Made by a program: the position numbers and the translations under genes. Shown here piece by piece: positions 45,748 through 53,170 of a stretch of DNA of 64,000 nucleotides. Within the stretch, counting starts at the first letter, position 1. Every line of letters begins with the position of its first letter. The notes beneath the pieces were generated by a model. The model was given only the letters and a program-made list of their open reading frames with translations. It was not told the DNA's origin and did no database searches. This DNA comes from Deltaproteobacteria bacterium RIFCSPLOWO2_12_FULL_60_19 (lineage in GTDB: Bacteria; Desulfobacterota; Binatia; UBA9968), in assembly GCA_001798595.1 (NCBI GenBank), contig MGSS01000097.1, positions 22,333-86,332 of the forward strand, read 5' to 3'.

Positions 45748-45763
45748 AGCAGGCGCCGTGCCA
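45748..45763 (-). promoter_or_regulatory. Sigma54 promoter candidate
   Basis: Minus TGGCACGGCGCCTGCT, GG-N10-GC. Confidence 0.75.
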
Positions 45764-45910
45764 TGCTTTCACAAAATTGAAGGGCCAGTGAAACGTGAAA
45801 AAAACCGGCGTGATACTAACGAGTTAGAAATTCGATGGGGCAGGAGACGGGAGCGAAAGTGTTTGTTTGATCACTAGGCCTGGAAGAACGATTGTTACTA
45901 ATTCGCACAG

Positions 45911-45927
45911 TGTGCGGATTCCGCATA
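45911..45927. promoter_or_regulatory. Candidate upstream activator site
   Basis: TGTGCGGATTCCGCATA, ~147 bp upstream of the 45748-45763 promoter. Confidence 0.6.
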
Positions 45928-45939
45928 GTTTCGGAGCGA

Positions 45940-46986
45940 TTATCCAGCTTTTGTTTTAGCCACCTTCGCACGGTATTTTTCTCCCAGGTACTGGAAGACC
46001 TGCACCCGGCGGTTGTAGGAGTCCACGACGTAAATCTTATCCTCGTTATCGATGTGCATACCTGCCGGAAGCCAGAAAGTTCCGGGGCGGTGACCGGCAG
46101 CCCCTACAAAGAGATAGAGCCTTCCCTCTTCATCAAAGATCTGGAAATTGTCAAAGGCGGCATCTGCCACGTAGATATGGCCTTCGCTGTCCGCGGCGAC
46201 GCCTCTCGGCCGGGCGAGCTGTCCGGGACCGTCTCCGACATCGCCGAACTTCTTTAAGTACTTTCCGTCGAGGTCAAAGATTTGAATACGAAAGTTGCCC
46301 GTGTCCGTGATGTAGAGTTTGCCGTTGCCGATAAACAGATTGGTTGGGAAATTAAGCTCACCGTCCTCTTTACCTCTTTTGCCAAACTCAAAGGCGAAGC
46401 TTCCGTCAGCGCTATTGTAAACCCTGATTTTGTGCGCCCGGGGATCGGCTACGTAGAGGCGGCCGGAGGCTCTGTCGATTGCCAGGCCCGAAGGGTTGAT
46501 CAGTTCGTCCTTTTTACCTATCGCCACCACAAGGTTGCCTTCTCGGTCAAGCCCAAAGACTCGCTGCAGAACGACATCCGAAACAAAAATGATGCCCCGA
46601 TCGTCCACCGCAATCCCGATAGGCTGTTTGAGTTGTCCCTGACCGGAAGTTCCAAGAAAACTGACTTTCTTTTCTTTTTCGTCGAAGACCCAGACTGCCC
46701 CTTGCCCGCTGTCGGTTACGTAAACTCTCCCTTCCTGGTCGGTTGCAACCCCATAGGGCTTGGACATGGCGCCGCTTACGTCCTCGCCGAAGAGAGTCTC
46801 AAGCCAGCTCCTTCCAGAGCGGCCAAACTCATCGACTTGGGAAAGGCTTCTGATGTATCTGATGCGAGGCGTCTCCGGGGGATTGGGCCAAACCATATCC
46901 ACGGGTTTTTCCACTGCCTGAGGGGCGCAACCCGCGAGGAGCACAACAACCGTATAGCACAAACCTATGCTGCGGAGATTTTTCAT
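45940..46986 (-). CDS. NHL-repeat / six-bladed beta-propeller lipoprotein, paralog of 41609-42676
   Basis: Shares WPNPPETPRIRY(L/I)R; NHL blades; lipobox VVLLAGCAP. Confidence 0.88.
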   Translation of the reverse strand: MKNLRSIGLCYTVVVLLAGCAPQAVEKPVDMVWPNPPETPRIRYIRSLSQVDEFGRSGRSWLETLFGEDVSGAMSKPYGVATDQEGRVYVTDSGQGAVWVFDEKEKKVSFLGTSGQGQLKQPIGIAVDDRGIIFVSDVVLQRVFGLDREGNLVVAIGKKDELINPSGLAIDRASGRLYVADPRAHKIRVYNSADGSFAFEFGKRGKEDGELNFPTNLFIGNGKLYITDTGNFRIQIFDLDGKYLKKFGDVGDGPGQLARPRGVAADSEGHIYVADAAFDNFQIFDEEGRLYLFVGAAGHRPGTFWLPAGMHIDNEDKIYVVDSYNRRVQVFQYLGEKYRAKVAKTKAG

Positions 46987-47008
46987 GGCACAGACCTTCC
47001 TTCGGGCT

Positions 47009-48376
47009 CTATTCGTCGCCCGGCTTCAGGGGAATGCCGAGTCGCGTGGCCTTGTCGTACAGGGTCCTTCGGCCGATGCCGATTCTCTTCGCCGCCTCGC
47101 TCTTGTTCCAGTTGCATTCGAGTAGGGTCCTCTCGATCAGTTGCTTCTCGAGTTCTTCTAAAGTGGAAAGCGGATGCGCACCGTTGTTGGTCGGCGGGCC
47201 CAACGGAAGATCGCCCGGCTGAATGACCCCACCGCAAGCCATGATCATGGCCCTCTCAAGAGCATTCTCCAGCTCCCGAATATTTCCAGGCCAGGAATAG
47301 GCCATCACCGCGTCAAGCGCCTTTTTGCTCAGCCCTTCGATCTTCTTCGTCATTCTCAAGGATAGCCGGTGCAAGGAATGCTCCACGAGCAGAGGGATGT
47401 CTTCCCTTCTCTCTCGCAAAGGCGGCAGATGGATATGGACGACGCCGAGACGATAAAAGAGATCGTCGCGAAATGCGCCCTTTGCGATTTCTTTTTTAAG
47501 GTCCTTGTTTGTGGCGGAGATAATACGCACGTCCACGCTGAGATTCTTTGTGCCGCCAACCCGCTTGAGCTCGTTTTCCTCCACCGCCCTGAGAAGCTTG
47601 GCCTGAAAGGCGAGACTCGTATCACCGATCTCATCGAGATAGAGCGTCCCCCGATCCGCAAGCTCGAAGAGTCCTTTCCTGCTCGCAACGGCGCCGGTGA
47701 ATGCTCCTTTCTCGTGGCCGAACAGCTCGCTCTCCAAGAGGCTCTCCGTCAGGGCCACGCAGTTAACGGCGAAGAACTTCTCTTTTCTTCTTGGACTCAT
47801 CCGGTGAACTGCCCGAGCGATCACCTCCTTGCCTGTTCCGCTTTCTCCTGTCAGGAGAACTCGGCATTCCGTCTCCTTCAGCCGGTCCAGGGCCTCGAGG
47901 ATTCTTTTTATGGGGTCGCTTTTCCCGATGATCTCGGGCGCGGAAGACAGCCCCTGCATCTCCTCACGGAGGGAGCGGTTTTCATCGAGGAGCCGGGCAT
48001 GATTCAAGGCTTTCTTTATTTTGAGAAGCAAATCGTCCGAGTGGAACGGCTTTGACAGAAAATCGTCAGCCCCTTTTTTCATTGCCTCCACAGCGGCATC
48101 GATGGTCGCGCAGCCGGTAACCACGATGACGGGCAGATAGGGGTAATCTTTTTTAATGAGTTCTAGAACTTCCAAGCCACCGCCTCCCGCGATCTTTGGC
48201 CCGAAGACAAGGAGGTCCGGCTGACTGTTGGCGATTAAATCTTGCGCCTTGCCGCCATCGGAATTGACCGTACAGTCGAAGCCGGCCCGGGCCAACGTCA
48301 GGCCGATTGACTCCGCCATATCGGCGCTGTCATCGAGGACCAGAATCCGCGCCTTCCCTTCCACCATAGCTCGCAC
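47009..48376 (-). CDS. Sigma54-dependent activator (NtrC family), receiver lacks phospho-Asp
   Basis: ELFGHEKGAFTGAVASRKGLFELADRGTLYLDEIGD; Fis HTH NWNKSEAAKRIGIGRRTLYDKATRLG; receiver PDLLVFGPKIAG. Confidence 0.93.
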   Translation of the reverse strand: MRAMVEGKARILVLDDSADMAESIGLTLARAGFDCTVNSDGGKAQDLIANSQPDLLVFGPKIAGGGGLEVLELIKKDYPYLPVIVVTGCATIDAAVEAMKKGADDFLSKPFHSDDLLLKIKKALNHARLLDENRSLREEMQGLSSAPEIIGKSDPIKRILEALDRLKETECRVLLTGESGTGKEVIARAVHRMSPRRKEKFFAVNCVALTESLLESELFGHEKGAFTGAVASRKGLFELADRGTLYLDEIGDTSLAFQAKLLRAVEENELKRVGGTKNLSVDVRIISATNKDLKKEIAKGAFRDDLFYRLGVVHIHLPPLRERREDIPLLVEHSLHRLSLRMTKKIEGLSKKALDAVMAYSWPGNIRELENALERAMIMACGGVIQPGDLPLGPPTNNGAHPLSTLEELEKQLIERTLLECNWNKSEAAKRIGIGRRTLYDKATRLGIPLKPGDE

Positions 48377-48382
48377 CAGGCC

Positions 48383-49660
48383 CTAGGGGTGATGAGCGGG
48401 GAGAGAAATCGAAAAGAACGATCCCTCTCCAGGACTGCTTTTGACTGAAATCAAGCCATTATGCTTTTTGATGACGCTGAGACTTGTGGATAAACCCAGC
48501 CCGATCCCGCCTGTATTGTGCTTCGTGCTGAAGAACGGATTGAAGATCCTTTCGAGGTTGTCTTTGGAAATTCCCACCCCATTATCGGTTATCGCGCATT
48601 CCACGACTCCTCCATCCTCGGAACTCAGGCGCGTGGCGATCTCGATGGTCCCACCATGAGGAAGGGCATCTATGGCATTGCTGATGAGATTGATCAACAC
48701 GCCCTTAAGTTCGTAGGGGTCACCCATAATCAGAGGAAGGCGGGGCATAAGTCGCTTTTCTAACTTGATACCCCTCTCCTTAAGTCCTCTTTCCATCAGC
48801 AGGAGATTTTCCTCGACCAGTTGGTTGAAATCGAGCGGCTTCATCTCAAAGCCCTTTTGCTTCGAGAGAGTCGACAGGGCTTTGGTGACCTGAGCCAACT
48901 GATGGCTGGACCTGTGGATGACCTCCAATCCTGAAATGAACTCTTGCGCGAAGCCGCGCTCGCGGGCTTCCTGCATCAAGACCTCCGCACGGATGGCCAT
49001 GACTCCGCAAGGACCGTTGATGCTTTCTGAGATTTCGCCGATGAGTTTGCCGATCGAGAGGTGACGGTAGGTCATCTCAAGGATTGTGTTTTTGCGGGAG
49101 AGTTCCTGGTTTAACTCCTCTACGATTTTCCTCGCTTTTTTTTCTCGCTCCGCCAAGAGACCCAGGGAGCAAGTGATCAGGAAAAGAAAGATAATACGCA
49201 GCGCAAAGTCCGGCCACGAAGCGATGGACAAGCCGCCGCGATCGAGGTGCGCAGCGAGATAAAAGATGGACGAAAGCAGCGCCGCGGCCAGGCCGGTCTT
49301 GAGGCCAAAGTAAAATGAATGGACGGCAACCAGCAGGTAGAATGCTAGGAAATAGCTTCCCCGCACCTGCCCAATGTATCGTACCAAGGTGAAGGCAAAA
49401 ATGAGGTCCACTGCGAGCGTGGTCAAATAAAAAGATCGAACGGCGTCGGGCCAACGAAAGATGCCCGCATAGAGCAGGCAACTATAAATCGAGTACAGCG
49501 AGAGTAGCCAGATCAGGATCTCTTTGCGCAGCGGATCATACGGGACAACGAGATACCACAGCCAACCGCCGACGACGGTAAAAAGGCGCAGAGCCAGAAA
49601 ATAGAAATCCACCCTCTCTGCGAGAGGCTGCTTCCATCGGAGACTCAGAGAATTCAGCAT
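48383..49660 (-). CDS. Membrane sensor histidine-kinase-like protein, H-box His absent
   Basis: 6 TM, HATPase motifs LISNAIDALPHGG, DNGVGISKDNLERIFNPFFSTKHNTGGIGLGLS; H-box position reads GEISESINGPCGVM. Confidence 0.88.
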   Translation of the reverse strand: MLNSLSLRWKQPLAERVDFYFLALRLFTVVGGWLWYLVVPYDPLRKEILIWLLSLYSIYSCLLYAGIFRWPDAVRSFYLTTLAVDLIFAFTLVRYIGQVRGSYFLAFYLLVAVHSFYFGLKTGLAAALLSSIFYLAAHLDRGGLSIASWPDFALRIIFLFLITCSLGLLAEREKKARKIVEELNQELSRKNTILEMTYRHLSIGKLIGEISESINGPCGVMAIRAEVLMQEARERGFAQEFISGLEVIHRSSHQLAQVTKALSTLSKQKGFEMKPLDFNQLVEENLLLMERGLKERGIKLEKRLMPRLPLIMGDPYELKGVLINLISNAIDALPHGGTIEIATRLSSEDGGVVECAITDNGVGISKDNLERIFNPFFSTKHNTGGIGLGLSTSLSVIKKHNGLISVKSSPGEGSFFSISLPAHHP

Positions 49661-49684
49661 AGAAGTTCCCAATTGATAACACCC

Positions 49685-49699
49685 GCAAACGCTGTGCCA
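49685..49699 (-). promoter_or_regulatory. Sigma54 promoter candidate
   Basis: Minus TGGCACAGCGTTTGC, GG-N10-GC, 25 bp upstream of the 49660 start. Confidence 0.75.
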
Positions 49700-49853
49700 T
49701 TTTTGCCCAGCCGTTGTCTCCCGCCGATACACGACTGAGACGAGCAAGAGAGGTGCTCGCAAGCTATGGATCACAATGCATAATTGGTTGATTTTCTGAG
49801 TGATTTACGCTTGAGCGGCTGGTTATTGAGCTACGGTATGCACTGTGGACTGC

Positions 49854-49870
49854 TGTGCGGAATCCGCACA
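49854..49870. promoter_or_regulatory. Candidate upstream activator site (perfect palindrome)
   Basis: TGTGCGGAATCCGCACA, ~155 bp upstream of the 49685-49699 promoter. Confidence 0.65.
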
Positions 49871-49887
49871 AACGAAACAGGCCTTTC

Positions 49888-49938
49888 CCTCTTCCGGAAT
49901 TTTCCCAGGAAAAGGAGAAAGGCCCTTTATTTTTTAGA
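49888..49938. terminator. Probable terminator downstream of the cupredoxin-like gene
   Basis: AGGCCTTTCCC..AGAAAGGCCCTTTATTTTTT hairpin. Confidence 0.5.
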
Positions 49939-49954
49939 ATCTAGGAAACCGGAA

Positions 49955-50674
49955 CTAGTTTTTGACCAACTCGAACGTCACTTTGGCGTCTTCACCTGTC
50001 TTGACCGTAACCTCTTTAGTCAGTTTTCCCAGCGTCTCGTGCCAGACCTCCATCTTATGAATTCCCGGAGGGACATCGGTAAGTTTAAACGAGCCGGCGC
50101 CGTCGGTTGGCACTGCATAAGGATGGTCGGTAACCACAATCCAACCTACCATCCATGGGTGGGCGTCGCAGGTTAGTTTGATAATCTCCGGCTGGCCAAA
50201 GGTCTCCGTCATTTTCTTTTTGAAGCCCGGCTGTGCCTTATTGATCGGCGTGTTCTTGGTGCTGTAGGTGTGAACGTTGTGCAGGATGCCGTCGTTGTTG
50301 AGGATATCGACCGGAGCGCCCGCCGGAGCAACGACAACGCGTGGAGTAAACGCGCAACCTTTTTGATCGAGGACGACATTCTTGTCAGTCTTGACACCGC
50401 TGCCTTTGACTCCTATGAGACTCACCACGGCGTTCTTAACACCTCGGTCCGCAGATACAACCAGGTCATCCGCAAATCGCTCTGTGCCGCATTTCTCCTT
50501 GTCCTTTGTTATCTCCAGCTTTCGAAGCTGCGGGGCGTCACGGCTGATCATCACCCGCCCGGATATGCTCCCCGTAGATTGGGCGGATACCGCTCGGATT
50601 AGGTCTCCACTCAACGAGGCCAATCCCCACAAAAACAGCCCCCCAACGATTGATCCTTTCATTAATCGACCCAT
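49955..50674 (-). CDS. Exported cupredoxin-like (plastocyanin-type) domain protein with C-terminal carboxypeptidase-regulatory-like domain
   Basis: VDILNNDGILHNVHTYS...KLTCDAHPWMVGWIVVTDHPYAVPTDGAGSFKLTDVPPGIHKMEVWHE. Confidence 0.8.
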   Translation of the reverse strand: MGRLMKGSIVGGLFLWGLASLSGDLIRAVSAQSTGSISGRVMISRDAPQLRKLEITKDKEKCGTERFADDLVVSADRGVKNAVVSLIGVKGSGVKTDKNVVLDQKGCAFTPRVVVAPAGAPVDILNNDGILHNVHTYSTKNTPINKAQPGFKKKMTETFGQPEIIKLTCDAHPWMVGWIVVTDHPYAVPTDGAGSFKLTDVPPGIHKMEVWHETLGKLTKEVTVKTGEDAKVTFELVKN

Positions 50675-50716
50675 TATGTGCTCCTTTCCTGTTGAGATTT
50701 TAACTCGCTCACGCTG

Positions 50717-50732
50717 AGCAATTCTTATGCCA
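50717..50732 (-). promoter_or_regulatory. Sigma54 promoter candidate
   Basis: Minus TGGCATAAGAATTGCT, GG-N10-GC, upstream of 50674. Confidence 0.7.
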
Positions 50733-50885
50733 TGAACCGCCGGCCGTAGGTGCGACAAGAAGGAGCTGCCACTCCTGATGCAGCGCTTGTTAGAGAGGGA
50801 GAACGGGCGCGACAGCTTTCTTCTGTGCAAAAAGTCGCAGCGGGGGATCGGCGTTGCCATCCCTTTGTACAGTTCTCCCTTATAG

Positions 50886-50900
50886 TGGTATGATTTTTGC
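50886..50900 (+). promoter_or_regulatory. Sigma54-like promoter candidate
   Basis: TGGTATGATTTTTGC, GG-N10-GC; predicted +1 about 3 nt before the tRNA-like gene. Confidence 0.4.
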
Positions 50901-50914
50901 GGTGGATTCGTGAT

Positions 50915-51021
50915 GTCCCTATCGTCTAGCGGCCCAGGACGCCGTTTTTTTCCCCGTAATCGCGCCGCATTAAACGGGGAGGCTCGCAGCGGAAACCGGG
51001 GTTCGAATCCCTGTAGGGACG
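50915..51021 (+). tRNA. tRNA-Glu-like gene of atypical length (~107 nt), anticodon unclear
   Basis: Acceptor GTCCCTA/TAGGGAC, D-arm GTCTAGCGGCCCAGGAC, T-arm CGGGG-TTCGAAT-CCCTG as in tRNA-Glu; ~30 nt extra including hairpin CCCCGTAAT..ATTAAACGGGG between D- and T-arms. Confidence 0.6.
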
Positions 51022-51083
51022 CCGAAAGGTTTTAATTATTTCTTGCTGAGGACTCTGTGGTGCCTTAAGAAAGCGGAAACGGT

Positions 51084-51629
51084 ATGTTAAGCAAAGCCCA
51101 TAGCAGATTGGGGAATGCTGCCGGGATAGCTCTGGCCGCGCTATTTCTTACAGCCGCGCAGGGAATGGGTCAAACTGATACCACTCCTCCCGCTAGCCAC
51201 ACGATCTTTGTGACGGGTTTGGAAGTCAAGGGGGGAACAACCGTAGACAAGTTAGCGCCGCCTTCCATTAACCCAAAGGATCTCTCCAGGGGCTACGACT
51301 TCAAGCCGCCGGGGGAGGCTGACAAGGCGAATCCGAAAAGGTGGGAGGTTTCCAGCTATAGGTTTGATCCAGGTTTTGTAACTGTTCGCCAAGGGGATAC
51401 CGTGAAGCTGGTTGTTTTCATTGTCAACGGCGATAAGCACCTGGTATGGATCGCTGCTCCCGATGGGAAGAAAGCCGTGAGCGATACGGTTTGGAGCCGG
51501 GGCCGAGAGTACGTGCTTCAATTCGTAGCGGAGAAAACCGGCGTCTACCATCTCGTATGCTCGGAGCACGCCCCAACCATGGCCGTCACCATCCTGGTTC
51601 TGCCGGGCAGGCAAGTAATTAACCCGTGA
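51084..51629 (+). CDS. Exported cupredoxin-domain protein
   Basis: FVTVRQGDTVKLVVFIVNGDKHLVWI...GVYHLVCSEHAPTMAVTILVL (C-x2-H-x3-M copper-site pattern). Confidence 0.82.
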   Translation: MLSKAHSRLGNAAGIALAALFLTAAQGMGQTDTTPPASHTIFVTGLEVKGGTTVDKLAPPSINPKDLSRGYDFKPPGEADKANPKRWEVSSYRFDPGFVTVRQGDTVKLVVFIVNGDKHLVWIAAPDGKKAVSDTVWSRGREYVLQFVAEKTGVYHLVCSEHAPTMAVTILVLPGRQVINP

Positions 51630-53059
51630 TAAGGTTAGATTTCAAGACTCCTTCTTCTCCCTTGCGCCTCTTTACCCGTTTTGCGGTCGCGGGGCTCATT
51701 GGGTTTCTTGTTATCTCTCTTCTTCTCTTTTATCTTTGGACGCGGACATTCGAGCGCCGCCTGATCGCCGAAACCAAAGAGACCCGAGCAAGATACACCA
51801 ACGCTCTGGTTGGGCATATGCTCACGCGCGACGACTTCGCCGGCGTTAAAAAGGGAGCCGAGTGGGCGGTCTTCCGAGAAAAGATCTCGGATCTCTTTTC
51901 TATGCCGGAGGTGGTGCGAGTTAAAATTTATAACCCAGAGGGAATTCTGATCTGGTCCGACTCCGTGAAGCTTATGGAACTTGCTCCTCAGGCACAGAAG
52001 AACCCGCAATTGATCAGCGCGCTCGCCGGCCGTGTCGAGGCCAATATCTCCACTCTGGGGAAAGAGGAACACCGGTTTGAGCGGGGCGCTTTCCGCAGCC
52101 TCATGGAACTTTATGTGCCCGTTCATTTCACCCAAGGAGAACCGCCGGCCGGAGTGGTGGAGGTGTATCTCAACCTCGACCCCCTCTTTGCAACGATTGG
52201 GGACACCAGCAGGCTGATCGGGCTAACCGTCGTCGGCGGCTTAGGGCTTCTTCTGGCCGTTTCTTTCACCGGTCTAGGCCGCGCGGTTGTAGTCATTCAC
52301 AAGCAGAATCAGGAACTCCGCGACCGTTTAGAAGAGATCTTTAAAACTACCCGGATGAAAAACGAGATCTTCGCCGAGCTCTCGCATGAGGTGCGCAATC
52401 CTCACGCCGTTATGAGCTACGCCAATCTTCTCTGGCATGGAGCCTTCGGGGACTTGCCGGAAAAAACAAGGAAAGCGAAACCTCCGTTGGACAAGTTGCG
52501 CAACACCGCTGCGGAAGTTCTCTCCCATTTCGCAAGAATTGTGGAACTCTCGCGGCTCAAGGTTGGCGATGTCCAGCCCCAAAGAGAACCGGTTGAGCTG
52601 ATTGAGCTTCTCCGGGGAGTCGCGAACGACCTCCGCCTTCTCTCGGGAAACGGCACCGTAAAACTGAGCTTGGCGGTCCCTTCGGACCCTGTGATCATCA
52701 ACTCTGACCAAAGGCTGCTGCAGCAGGTGGTTTTTAATCTTGTAACCAACGCCCTCAAATTTACTCCCAGCGGGGAGATCGCTGTGTGTTTGGAGAGAGA
52801 CTTGGCTCTGGGCCGGGTCATGATTGTCGTGGAGGACACGGGGATTGGGATTAAGCCGGATGAGTTGCCTAGGATCTTTGAAGATTTTTACCGCGGAAAT
52901 CATCTCGACGCCCGTTTTAACAGCGGTGTTGGACTTGGCTTGGCCATCGTGAAGAGGTCACTTGAGCTTTTAGAAGGGGAAATCCAAGTAGAGAGCCTTT
53001 ACGGCAAAGGATCGAAGTTCACAGTGACTTTGCAGGAAGGCTTCAAGCGAGCCGCATGA
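51626..53059 (+). CDS. Sensor histidine kinase (H-box intact)
   Basis: GTGA overlap with preceding gene; ELSHEVRNPHAVMSYANLLWHG; DTGIGIKPDELPRIFEDFYRG...GVGLGLAIVKRSLELLEGEI. Confidence 0.92.
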   Translation: MIRLDFKTPSSPLRLFTRFAVAGLIGFLVISLLLFYLWTRTFERRLIAETKETRARYTNALVGHMLTRDDFAGVKKGAEWAVFREKISDLFSMPEVVRVKIYNPEGILIWSDSVKLMELAPQAQKNPQLISALAGRVEANISTLGKEEHRFERGAFRSLMELYVPVHFTQGEPPAGVVEVYLNLDPLFATIGDTSRLIGLTVVGGLGLLLAVSFTGLGRAVVVIHKQNQELRDRLEEIFKTTRMKNEIFAELSHEVRNPHAVMSYANLLWHGAFGDLPEKTRKAKPPLDKLRNTAAEVLSHFARIVELSRLKVGDVQPQREPVELIELLRGVANDLRLLSGNGTVKLSLAVPSDPVIINSDQRLLQQVVFNLVTNALKFTPSGEIAVCLERDLALGRVMIVVEDTGIGIKPDELPRIFEDFYRGNHLDARFNSGVGLGLAIVKRSLELLEGEIQVESLYGKGSKFTVTLQEGFKRAA

Positions 53060-53170
53060 GGCGCTACCGCACGATTCCAACCGACGATCCGGGAGCAGCC
53101 TCCACAATCCAGTAGACATTTCCCCTTCGCTAGAGTAAGAGGGCCTTAAAAACCCGCGAGGCGCATCCCT

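Noticed and set aside
46987-47008. TGGCACAG on the plus strand near 46986 as a sigma54 promoter
   Set aside because: No GC dinucleotide at the required N10 spacing.
50824-50841. Third-class enhancer site TGTGCAAAAAGTCGCAGC upstream of the divergent cupredoxin promoter
   Set aside because: Only one half-site fits; the right half is too degenerate to call.
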